NCBI GenBank assembly: GCA_947177185.1
Contig: CAMWTJ010000001.1
Coordinates: forward strand, 1 to 64,000
Source of the DNA: an uncultured Porphyromonadaceae bacterium
GTDB taxonomy: Bacteria > Bacteroidota > Bacteroidia > Bacteroidales > Muribaculaceae
Reading direction: 5' to 3'
Length of the DNA: 64,000 nt
Shown: positions 28,476 to 35,823 of the stretch, piece by piece
Numbering within the stretch: position 1 is the stretch's first letter
Layout: every line of letters starts with the position of its first letter
Position numbers and translations under genes: made by a program
Notes under the pieces: model-generated
Database searches by the model: none
The model's input: only the letters and a program-made list of their open reading frames with translations
What the model was told of the DNA's origin: nothing

Positions 28476-30572
28476 TTATTTCATAATAGCCGAAGATGCG
28501 CCGGATTGTTCGCCGACTTCGTTGCCACGCTGCACTTTCTTGCCGTAACCAAACGTATAAGTTGCAGTTATATTGATACGAGGGTGGGAGGATGTACCGA
28601 TATTTCCTCTGTATTCTGTATAAAGGGGTGACTCAGTTATTATATTTGCACTGTTCCAACCTTTGTTAAAGATGTTAGCTGCCATCACCCGGATATTCCA
28701 GTCAGAGTTGGCCCAACCTACCGTAAGGCTGTGAAAGTTTCTATCTTTATAAATTTGCGGTGATGAGGTGAACATCTGCTTACCGGGCGACTGATAATAT
28801 GCCTGAAAGTAGAAACTGTTGAGATAATATGTCGCTTGCGCGGTTACAGTGAAAGGAGCATACGACTTATTATATACGCCGGTAGATTTGAAGAATGTTT
28901 GTTTGGGACTAACATATAACTGCAATTTACCGCCGAATAATTTATAGTTGGCAGCCAGACCGATTTCATTTTGGATATAATTACCATCGTTGATGTATGT
29001 ACGAAGTAATGCGTTGCCATCAAAATGAGGCTTATATGTTATAATCTGCCTGTCTATCATTTCAAAGAAATTGTTGAAGGCACTTAATCCGAAAGCATTA
29101 GATGGCATCCATGTATAGGCAAGATTAAGAGTTATATGACGGCTGTTTTCAAGTAATGGATTACCTGAAACAAACATATATTCGTTGTCTTGTAGAACAT
29201 CTGACGCTTTTTGATTTATGCCCGGACTGCTTGACGCAAATTGGAAATAGGCAGACAACGTATTTTTTGAGTTTTGAGAATATCGAAAATTTACATGCAA
29301 AAATGGATATTTGTCGCTGTTCTTAATACCGTTTATATCGCTTTGTTCCCAACAAAATCCTGCGTCGGCATACAAACTGACTTTTTGAGCTTGAAAATTA
29401 TAACACAGCATGCCGGCAGCAAAAGCATTGTGGAATCGGTCATAGTAGCTGTTGGTCCCGGAATAACGCAGTCGGTTGATGTTGTCGCCGCCATTGACTC
29501 CGAGCATAGCTGTATGTTTCTGACCGATGCGTTTTTGCAGGTAAGCATCAACACGATAATTATATGCGTTTTCACGTGCGTTTCTGACAATTTCAGGAGT
29601 GGTAGAGGTTGAATACGTCAGATAGTCATTGCTGTGCATATAATTGAAACGCGGCGATATGTCTATCGAAAACTGATTAGGCAATGAGAAAAAGAAAGAG
29701 CCTTGATATGCGAGAGAGTTACTGCGGTTTGGATTGCTCCTATTAAACGCGTAGTTTTGTTCACTCCCCGGCTGATAGGTAAGACTGCCTCGCTGTTCAT
29801 AGACAGGAACGCCCAAATGTATAAAACCTACTGTATTGCGTATCTGTACCTTTTCGGAAGCGTAAGTGGCTCGAAAAGTAACAGGATATTGATTCTGTTT
29901 ATAATGTGATCCGTCAAGGGTTTCTGTTCGGGTTAGTTGATAATCCTTACCGTCAGCATCTTTGAGCGAATAGATTCCTTTTACATTGTTTCCGATATGG
30001 TGGTTATTCCAGTTGTTGGCCCCGACATAAAGGTCGTAAGTCATTTTCTTGTAGGAAAACTTTGAGAAAATGTTGTTGCGGCTTGAAAAACCGACAAGGA
30101 AGTTTTCGTTTGTTGTAAGCTTTGTGTAACCACCGAAAGCATATTCCTGAACAATGATGTTGACTACACGCTGCGCACCGCGGAAACGAGGATCAGTCGG
30201 AAATTCAAGATACTCGACTTTTTTCACGTCGGGAGTCCGCAGTCCTTCCATTTCCTCCTTTGATGCCTCAAGGTAGTTTATAAATATGGCCACCTCTCCA
30301 CCGGCATTGTCTGTAACGGCTTCACTGACGGGATTTATTTGGATTTGGGGGATAGCCATCTGACGCAAAAGGTCTATCGCATTTTGCGAGGCGTTCTTTT
30401 GCTTGACGGTCGGTGTATATGTTGTAGAAGTCGGAGAAGTGCGTTGCATCTGCGCTTCAACAACGACCTCGTTAAGCTCCTGCGTCCTGATGCTGTCGAG
30501 GGATTCTGTCTGCGCCATAGCCGCTATGGCAAAAATGGCGCAGAATATTGATGTTTGGACTCGATGATTCAT
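28476..30572 (-). CDS. TonB-receptor-like outer-membrane beta-barrel protein
   Basis: Outer-membrane protein of 698 residues from the ATG at 30572. The signal peptide ends at AAMAQT. A plug-like N-terminal part (about 30-150) has ELNEVVVEAQ and a RGAQRVVNIIVQEY strand, and about 20 antiparallel barrel strands follow. It resembles the outer-membrane beta-barrel family (PF14905) that lacks a carboxypeptidase-like N-terminal domain. No SusD, TonB or ABC partner is adjacent. The gene is strikingly AT-rich next to its neighbours (single 60-base lines gave about 33-52% GC), and its codons differ accordingly, which points to acquisition from a lower-GC relative. Ligand unknown. Confidence 0.85.
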   Translation of the reverse strand: MNHRVQTSIFCAIFAIAAMAQTESLDSIRTQELNEVVVEAQMQRTSPTSTTYTPTVKQKNASQNAIDLLRQMAIPQIQINPVSEAVTDNAGGEVAIFINYLEASKEEMEGLRTPDVKKVEYLEFPTDPRFRGAQRVVNIIVQEYAFGGYTKLTTNENFLVGFSSRNNIFSKFSYKKMTYDLYVGANNWNNHHIGNNVKGIYSLKDADGKDYQLTRTETLDGSHYKQNQYPVTFRATYASEKVQIRNTVGFIHLGVPVYEQRGSLTYQPGSEQNYAFNRSNPNRSNSLAYQGSFFFSLPNQFSIDISPRFNYMHSNDYLTYSTSTTPEIVRNARENAYNYRVDAYLQKRIGQKHTAMLGVNGGDNINRLRYSGTNSYYDRFHNAFAAGMLCYNFQAQKVSLYADAGFCWEQSDINGIKNSDKYPFLHVNFRYSQNSKNTLSAYFQFASSSPGINQKASDVLQDNEYMFVSGNPLLENSRHITLNLAYTWMPSNAFGLSAFNNFFEMIDRQIITYKPHFDGNALLRTYINDGNYIQNEIGLAANYKLFGGKLQLYVSPKQTFFKSTGVYNKSYAPFTVTAQATYYLNSFYFQAYYQSPGKQMFTSSPQIYKDRNFHSLTVGWANSDWNIRVMAANIFNKGWNSANIITESPLYTEYRGNIGTSSHPRINITATYTFGYGKKVQRGNEVGEQSGASSAIMK

Positions 30573-30594
30573 GATGTCGTTTATAATATGACGC

Positions 30595-30602
30595 CAAAGA
30601 TA
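30595..30602 (-). promoter_or_regulatory. -7 promoter box for the outer-membrane barrel gene
   Basis: The minus strand reads TATCTTTG, matching TAnnTTTG, 22 bases upstream of the ATG at 30572. It supports that start rather than the in-frame one at 30638. Confidence 0.7.
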
Positions 30603-30624
30603 GCGGATTTTTATAATATTATGC

Positions 30625-30762
30625 TTAACAAATGTCAATTTCGAGTTGACTTTTGGTTTCTTGATCAGGATATTTTAGAATGAAAAAAAGAAAACGTGGA
30701 CTTAACTTCGCAATGCTTCCTACGGTATCGGCAAACACCTTGCAGTCATATTTCACAGGCAT
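30625..30762 (-). CDS. Short ORF coupled to the GNAT gene
   Basis: A 45-residue ORF whose ATG overlaps the GNAT stop codon as TGATG, an arrangement typical of translational coupling. The protein begins MPVKYDCKVFADTVGSIAKL and has a hydrophobic/basic middle (RFLFFILKYP) and an acidic end. No family was recognised. It could be a genuine third cassette member, a truncated remnant of a longer gene, or a chance frame; the exact overlap and the AT-rich composition shared with the cassette are the evidence for it. Confidence 0.4.
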   Translation of the reverse strand: MPVKYDCKVFADTVGSIAKLSPRFLFFILKYPDQETKSQLEIDIC

Positions 30763-31304
30763 CAGTCTGTTATGAAATTTTTAAGGTCGAAGAACATCAA
30801 GCGTGTTTCATCATCCTTGTCTGATTCTGTAATACATTGAAAACCGTTAAGTTCGTAAAAAGGCACGGCAGTTTTCAAGGCATCCACCGTGATAAATCGG
30901 CAGCCAAGACGCTTTACATTAGAGAACGCATACTTGATGTTGTCGAGTATGAATGTTCCAAGACCTTGACCGGAATAATCTTCATTCACCGCAAGGCGAC
31001 CAACCTTTACGGCGGGATAGCTTCTGCGACGTTTTGAGTTTGGAATATTGCGATTCAGCTTATTCCAAACACCCTTTTCATCAGGATTGAATATAATTTT
31101 GTCAGCAAGTAAACTGAAATAGGCTGCGGTCTTATTCTGCTCCATATATTCGAGCAAATAAGTCACAGCCATAAGTTCTCTTTGAAAATGCTTTGCGTCT
31201 TCAAAGAGAAAATCGTTCAAATCGCCATCAGCGCATTTGAACGGCTTTATGTCGGAGTCCTCTGTGAGCTGGAACTGTCGTAACTTGCTGAAATCAATTT
31301 TCAC
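30762..31304 (-). CDS. GNAT-family N-acetyltransferase, possible toxin
   Basis: Cytosolic acetyltransferase of about 180 residues. The acetyl-CoA loop is in KVGRLAVNEDYSGQGLGTFIL, followed by RLGCRFITVDALKTAVPFYELNGF, which is typical of GNAT proteins and also of TacT/AtaT-like toxins that acetylate aminoacyl-tRNA. The N-terminal part (DIKPFKCADGDLNDFLFEDA) also resembles those toxins. Two adjacent GTG codons (31307 and 31304) can start it; the one at 31304 overlaps the upstream 52-residue gene's stop as GTGA. Small partner gene, coupling and AT-rich context support a toxin-antitoxin module, but a plain acetyltransferase is possible. Confidence 0.82.
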   Translation of the reverse strand: MKIDFSKLRQFQLTEDSDIKPFKCADGDLNDFLFEDAKHFQRELMAVTYLLEYMEQNKTAAYFSLLADKIIFNPDEKGVWNKLNRNIPNSKRRRSYPAVKVGRLAVNEDYSGQGLGTFILDNIKYAFSNVKRLGCRFITVDALKTAVPFYELNGFQCITESDKDDETRLMFFDLKNFITD

Positions 31305-31459
31305 CACTGAAAATTGCTTATGGATTTCATTACTTCATAAGCCTTGCGGGCACGTTCCTTCTCCTCTTTGGACACAGGTTTTGGGGTGGAGATAAGTGTT
31401 TCAAATCTCACCGCATCGTTCCCTCGAAGTTCGGGGGTTTCTTTAATCGGTCGTGCCAT
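31301..31459 (-). CDS. 52-residue partner of the GNAT protein, candidate antitoxin
   Basis: Short charged protein of 52 residues. It begins MARPIKETPELRGNDAVRF and has a C-terminal helix with SKEEKERARKAYEVMKSI. Small proteins with this MxRPIKETP start recur upstream of GNAT genes in Bacteroidales and other bacteria (recalled pattern, not searched). It is not an obvious ribbon-helix-helix. Position first, small size, and stop/start overlap with the GNAT gene fit an antitoxin that would bind the enzyme, but this is inferred. It has its own -33/-7 promoter. Confidence 0.75.
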   Translation of the reverse strand: MARPIKETPELRGNDAVRFETLISTPKPVSKEEKERARKAYEVMKSISNFQW

Positions 31460-31486
31460 AAGCAGAAGTTTTTATACAATACCTTG

Positions 31487-31517
31487 CAAAGATACAACTT
31501 TATAACAAATTACACAA
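31487..31517 (-). promoter_or_regulatory. Promoter (-33/-7) of the GNAT cassette
   Basis: On the minus strand TTG (31515-31517) and TATCTTTG (31487-31494) are 20 bases apart. The -7 box ends 27 bases before the first ATG. Confidence 0.7.
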
Positions 31518-31661
31518 GTGTTTGGCTGTTATAGACTAATAAACAACCGATGCAGTGGGGCCGGAGGGGTCGGGGCGGTGTGCGAGCAGGTTTTTCGCGC
31601 GCGGTTGTAATTTTTTGCGTGACTTCGCGTCTAATAAGAAACGTTTCAAAATCAAAAGGCT

Positions 31662-31832
31662 ATGCTTAAACATTGGTATGTCTATATAATAATTGCGGTT
31701 GTAGCGGAGCTTCTGCTGTTGGTTTGCGACAAATACAAAATCATAAAGTCGAAGCCTCTGCGATATTTTATCGTAATGTTCGTTTCCGCTTTTATCTGCT
31801 TTGGGGCTTTCGACCTCATTGTCGGAGAATAG
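31662..31832 (+). CDS. Small membrane protein with two predicted helices
   Basis: A 56-residue ORF preceded by an A-rich stretch with AAAAGG just before the ATG. It contains two hydrophobic segments (about residues 6-22 and 36-54) joined by a basic loop CDKYKIIKSKPLRYF, the layout of a helical hairpin with a cytosolic basic loop. It lies at the right end of the AT-rich stretch and ends 183 bases before the hydrolase gene. No family was recognised and no clear promoter was found. The region 31833-31976 after it holds no supported feature. Confidence 0.5.
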   Translation: MLKHWYVYIIIAVVAELLLLVCDKYKIIKSKPLRYFIVMFVSAFICFGAFDLIVGE

Positions 31833-31976
31833 TGAGTCGAACTCCAAATCGATTTCCTCAAACCCGACATCTTCAATGCAGACAGTTCCCTTGCTGTATT
31901 TCGTCGGGGGCGCCAACTTCACCACGGCAAGGCCGGAACAGGCTGTTGGGGCAGGCGGGAAATGGCGGCAGATTAT

Positions 31977-32008
31977 TTTGGCCGTTTCGCTGCGTTTGAG
32001 TAACTTTG
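31977..32008 (+). promoter_or_regulatory. Promoter (-33/-7) for the hydrolase-murF unit
   Basis: TTTG (31977-31980) and TAACTTTG (32001-32008) are 20 bases apart. The ATG follows the -7 box after only 7 bases, so the transcript should start within a few bases of the start codon. Confidence 0.8.
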
Positions 32009-32015
32009 CAGACGC

Positions 32016-32777
32016 ATGGAACAATACATCGACATCGACGGCCAGCGCCTCCACTACCGCGTGAGCGGCAGCGGCCGGCCGCTCATACTCATGCACGGCT
32101 GGGGCTGCACTATGGACACGGTGGCCTCCGTCGAGCGAGTGGCTGCCGAAAGCCACACTGTGTACAATATCGATTTTCCCGGATTCGGGCAGTCGCCCGA
32201 GCCGTCCGACACGTGGGGCGTCGACCGCTACACGCGCCTGATAGAGGCCATGGCCGCACGCCTGGGGCTCGACCGCCCCGTGCTGGTAGGGCACTCCTTC
32301 GGCGGCCGCGTGGGGCTGCTGATGGCGTCGCGCACGCCCGTCGACAAGCTCGTGCTGATCGACGCCGCCGGTGTGCGTCCGCGCCGTTCCGCCCGCTACT
32401 ATATGCGCGTCTACTCCTTCAAGGCGCTCAAGCGCCTGGCGCGCCTGCTGCTGCCTGCCGCCCGCGCCGAAGCCCTCATAGAGCGCAGGCGCCGCGCCTC
32501 GGCCTCGGCCGACTACGCCGCAGCCTCGCCGCGCATGCGTGCCATCCTGAGCCGTGTGGTGGGCGAGGACCTCTGCGGCGTGATGCCCTCCATCAAGGCG
32601 CCCGCGCTGCTGGTGTGGGGCGAGAACGACACCGCCACGCCTCTGCGCGACGCGCGCCGCATGGAGAAGCTCATCCCCGACGCCGGCCTTGTGAGCTTCC
32701 CCGGCTGCGGCCACTACAGTTTTCTCGACAACCCCGTGCAGTTCGCCGCCGTGCTGCGCAGTTTTCTCAACTCCTGA
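32016..32777 (+). CDS. Alpha/beta hydrolase
   Basis: Hydrolase of the alpha/beta fold, 253 residues, probably cytosolic. It shows the oxyanion segment LMHGWGCTMDT, the nucleophile elbow GHSFGGR with the catalytic serine, and late acid and histidine positions in VWGENDTATPL and GCGHYSF. The substrate is not predictable. It is 18 bases upstream of the membrane MurF paralogue and in the same unit as ddl, so a link to cell-wall metabolism is possible but unproven. Confidence 0.9.
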   Translation: MEQYIDIDGQRLHYRVSGSGRPLILMHGWGCTMDTVASVERVAAESHTVYNIDFPGFGQSPEPSDTWGVDRYTRLIEAMAARLGLDRPVLVGHSFGGRVGLLMASRTPVDKLVLIDAAGVRPRRSARYYMRVYSFKALKRLARLLLPAARAEALIERRRRASASADYAAASPRMRAILSRVVGEDLCGVMPSIKAPALLVWGENDTATPLRDARRMEKLIPDAGLVSFPGCGHYSFLDNPVQFAAVLRSFLNS

Positions 32778-32795
32778 CCCATACCGCATACGCCT

Positions 32796-34397
32796 ATGCT
32801 GACATACGACATACTCCTCGCGCCGGCCTTCGTGGCCGCCGCGGCCGCCATGGCCTCGGAGCTGCGCCGCGACCTCATGATGCTGCAGCAGAACTCCTAT
32901 TTCAACGACCGCTACCGCCGCTGGCTGAGCGCGTCGGCCGACACCACGTCGGCCCTGCGCATCACCGGCATGGCCGTGCTGCTGCTCGCCATCAGCACCC
33001 TTGTGCCCGCCGGCTTCGGCGCGGCGCTCATGGGCTTGTTCGGCACCGGCGTGTGCGCGCGCCTGGCCACCCGCCGCTACAAGAAGCCGCTGGTAATGAC
33101 CGCACGCGCCCGCCGCATCCTCGCCACAGCCGTAGCGCTGGCCGCCATAGTGGTGGTCGCCGCAGCGTGGCTGGCAGGCGGAGGCACCACTGCCGGCCGC
33201 CTCTACGCCGCCACCGCCGCCACCACGGCTTGCTACTGCGCGTCGCACCTGCTGCTGCTCGCCGTCAACACGCTGCTGCGCCCCGTGGAGCGAAGCATCA
33301 ACGCGCGCTACATAGCCGACGCACGCGAGCGCCTGCGCTCCATGCCCGACCTCAAAGTGATAGGCATCACCGGCAGCTATGGCAAGACCAGCACCAAGCA
33401 CTACCTGCACCGCATACTCTCCGAGCATTTCGACACGCTCATGACGCCGGGCAGCTACAACACCACGCTCGGCGTGGTGCGCACGGTGCGCGAGCTGCTG
33501 CGCCCGTACAACGAGGTGTTCATCGTAGAGATGGGCGCCAAGCAGCGCGGCGACATACGCGAGATATGCGACCTGGTGCGTCCCAGCGCCGGCATCATCA
33601 CGGCCGTGGGCCCGCAGCACCTCGAGTCGTTCGGCAGCATCGAGGCCGTGCAGGCCACCAAATTCGAGCTCGCCGACGCGCTCCCGTCCGACGGCACCGC
33701 CTACTTGAACGACGATTTCCCCCTCATAGCCTCCCGCCCCGTGGACGGCGCGCGCTGCATGCGCTACAGCTGCACCGGCGCTCCCGAGGCCGACTGGCAG
33801 GCGCGCGACATAAGCTATGGCTCCGACGGCACGCATTTCACCGTCACGGGCCCCGGCGGTTTCGTCCTGGAGCTGCACACACGCCTGCTCGGCGAGGCCA
33901 ATATCTCCGACCTGCTCGCCGCCGTGGCCGTGGCCGCCGACATGGGCGTGCCCTCCGACAAGATACGCTACGCCGTGGGGCAGATAGAGCCCGTGACGCA
34001 CCGCATGAGCCTCACGCGCACCGCCGGCGGCTTCACCATCATCGACGACGCCTACAACAGTAACCCCGTGGGCTCGCGCATGGCCATGGAGGTGCTCGGC
34101 AGCATGAGCGGCGGACAGCGCATCGTAATCACCCCCGGCATGATAGAGCTCGGCGACGAGCAGCAGCGCCTCAACCGCGAGCTCGGCCGCCACGCCGGCC
34201 TGAACGCCGACATAGTGATAGTGGTCGGGCACTACAACCGCGAGGCCCTCTCGCAGGGCGTGGCCGACGCCGGCCGCCCCGAGGTGGCACTGCACACGGC
34301 CGACACCTTCGCCGACGCGCAGCGCCTGCTCACGAGCATAGTGCGTCCCGGCGACACCGTGCTCTACGAAAACGACCTGCCCGACACCTTCCGCTAA
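32796..34397 (+). CDS. MurF-like ligase with a membrane N-terminal region
   Basis: Mur-ligase family protein of 533 residues. Residues 1-165 hold about four hydrophobic segments in place of the usual MurF UDP-sugar-binding domain. The ligase core follows: P-loop GITGSYGKTSTK (190-201), MurF-type motifs TPGSYNTTLGVV, VEMGAKQRGDI and GPQHLESFGS, and the ligase C-terminal domain with IDDAYNSNPVGSRMAM. This looks like a second MurF (D-Ala-D-Ala adding) or a ligase acting on a membrane-bound or related precursor. ddl, which makes D-Ala-D-Ala, lies 71 bases downstream. A normal soluble MurF is expected elsewhere in the genome. Confidence 0.85.
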   Translation: MLTYDILLAPAFVAAAAAMASELRRDLMMLQQNSYFNDRYRRWLSASADTTSALRITGMAVLLLAISTLVPAGFGAALMGLFGTGVCARLATRRYKKPLVMTARARRILATAVALAAIVVVAAAWLAGGGTTAGRLYAATAATTACYCASHLLLLAVNTLLRPVERSINARYIADARERLRSMPDLKVIGITGSYGKTSTKHYLHRILSEHFDTLMTPGSYNTTLGVVRTVRELLRPYNEVFIVEMGAKQRGDIREICDLVRPSAGIITAVGPQHLESFGSIEAVQATKFELADALPSDGTAYLNDDFPLIASRPVDGARCMRYSCTGAPEADWQARDISYGSDGTHFTVTGPGGFVLELHTRLLGEANISDLLAAVAVAADMGVPSDKIRYAVGQIEPVTHRMSLTRTAGGFTIIDDAYNSNPVGSRMAMEVLGSMSGGQRIVITPGMIELGDEQQRLNRELGRHAGLNADIVIVVGHYNREALSQGVADAGRPEVALHTADTFADAQRLLTSIVRPGDTVLYENDLPDTFR

Positions 34398-34468
34398 GGC
34401 GCCGCCCGGCACACATACACCCGCACATATAAAATACAACACCTATATATATAACACTACAGACAGCA

Positions 34469-35671
34469 ATGAAAACCACCATAGGAGTGTTCTTCGGCGG
34501 CCGCAGCACCGAACACGAAATATCCGTCATCTCCGCCAGCCAGGCCATGGCGGCCATAGACACAAGGCGCTTCGACATAGTGCCCGTGTACATCACCAAG
34601 GACGGCCACTGGTACACCGGCGACGCGCTGCTCGACGTGGCCAACTACCGCGACACCGCCGCCCTGCTCGCTCAGTGCACCGAGGTGTACATGCGCCCCA
34701 TCTACGGCGACTACACGCTCTACCGCGCCAAGCCGCGCCTTTTCGGCTCCGACCGCCTCGCCACGCTCGATGTGGTCATCCCCGTGCTGCACGGCTCTAA
34801 CGGCGAGGACGGCACCTTCGAGGGCCTTCTCGAAACCATAGGCATACCCTACGCCGGATGCGGCACCCTGGCTTCGGCCAACGGCATGGACAAAATCACC
34901 ATGAAAATGATACTCCAGGCCGGAGGCGTGCCCGTGGTGCCCTACGTGTGGTTCACCGACAGGCAGTGGGACGCGCAGCGCGACGACACGGTGGCCGAGG
35001 TGGAAAGCACGCTCGGCTATCCTGTGATAGTGAAGCCCGCCAACCTCGGCTCCAGCGTGGGCATAGGCCGCGCCGCCGACCGCGCCCAGCTGCTCGAGCG
35101 CGTGGCCGACGCGCAGCGCTACAGCTCGCGCATCATCGTGGAACACATGGTCGACGAGCTGCAGGAAATCAACTGCTCCGTGCTCGGCGACTGCGACCAG
35201 TACGAAACATCCGTGCTCGAAGAGCCCATCAAGAGCGGCGAGATACTCTCGTACACCGACAAGTACATGGGCGGCACCAAAGGCAAGGCCGGCATGCAGG
35301 CCGCGCAGAAGCGCATACCCGCCGACCTGCCCGCCGACGTGACCGAGCGCATACGCTTCCTGGCCGGCGAAACGTTCCGCGTGCTGTCGTGCCACGGCGT
35401 GAGCCGCGTCGACATGATCATAGACCGCAGCAACGGCGGCATCTACGTGAACGAAATCAACACCATCCCCGGCTCGCTCTCCTTCTATCTCTGGGAAGCC
35501 ACCGGCATCACCTTCCCCAAGCTCATGGAGCGCCTGGTGAGCCTCGCGCTCAAACGCCGCCGCGACCTGAGCCACAAGACCGTGAGCTACGACCAGAACA
35601 TATTCTCGCTCGGAGGCGGGGGAGTGAAGGGCGCAAAAGGCGCGAAAGGCGCCAAAAGCGGCGCGCGCTGA
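34469..35671 (+). CDS. ddl: D-alanine--D-alanine ligase
   Basis: ATP-grasp enzyme making the D-Ala-D-Ala dipeptide of peptidoglycan, 400 residues. It begins VFFGGRSTEHEISVISA and has the HGSNGEDGTFEGLLE loop, the ATP-grasp segment KPANLGSSVGIG, the omega-loop region DELQEINCSVLG, and the Mg site NEINTIPGSLSFYLW. The chain is longer than E. coli Ddl; the extra end includes a Gly/Ala/Lys tail repeating KGA. It follows the MurF-like gene, which would use its product. Confidence 0.96.
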   Translation: MKTTIGVFFGGRSTEHEISVISASQAMAAIDTRRFDIVPVYITKDGHWYTGDALLDVANYRDTAALLAQCTEVYMRPIYGDYTLYRAKPRLFGSDRLATLDVVIPVLHGSNGEDGTFEGLLETIGIPYAGCGTLASANGMDKITMKMILQAGGVPVVPYVWFTDRQWDAQRDDTVAEVESTLGYPVIVKPANLGSSVGIGRAADRAQLLERVADAQRYSSRIIVEHMVDELQEINCSVLGDCDQYETSVLEEPIKSGEILSYTDKYMGGTKGKAGMQAAQKRIPADLPADVTERIRFLAGETFRVLSCHGVSRVDMIIDRSNGGIYVNEINTIPGSLSFYLWEATGITFPKLMERLVSLALKRRRDLSHKTVSYDQNIFSLGGGGVKGAKGAKGAKSGAR

Positions 35672-35706
35672 GGAGGCGTCGCGTAGCCCGAAAAAAATAA
35701 AAAATC

Positions 35707-35755
35707 GTAAACATCGCGCTATCGGCTGAACTACAGACCGTAGCGCGACGTTTAC
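35707..35755. terminator. Long hairpin after ddl
   Basis: A 15-base inverted repeat with one mismatch (35707-35721 with 35741-35755) and a 19-base loop lies 36 bases past the ddl stop. An A-rich run precedes it, giving a strong T run on the minus strand, while the plus strand has only a short T4 afterwards. It probably ends the ddl transcript, but the polarity is atypical because no minus-strand gene lies to the right. Confidence 0.6.
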
Positions 35756-35788
35756 ATATGTTTTGCCCCGACGTGCCACATTTTGTGC

Positions 35789-35819
35789 TTTGAGGAATCA
35801 AAAAAAGGTAGTAACTTTG
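35789..35819 (+). promoter_or_regulatory. Promoter (-33/-7) for the HU/SPOR gene
   Basis: TTTG (35789-35792) and TAACTTTG (35812-35819) are 19 bases apart. The GTG start at 35824 follows the -7 box after 4 bases, predicting a leaderless mRNA. Confidence 0.8.
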
Positions 35820-35823
35820 TAAG

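Noticed and set aside
28476-31832. Prophage or integrative element
   Set aside because: Composition suggests foreign origin, but no integrase, transposase, phage structural gene, tRNA target or flanking repeat could be seen.
31801-32064. Plus-strand frame between the small membrane protein and the hydrolase
   Set aside because: It crosses the hydrolase promoter and start, has no family, and starts inside the small membrane protein gene.
31536-34442. A very long open frame (968 codons) on the minus strand opposite the hydrolase and MurF-like genes
   Set aside because: It is antisense to genes with clear catalytic motifs. Such frames are common in GC-rich DNA with strong codon bias, and its protein is His/Ala/Val-rich without any domain.
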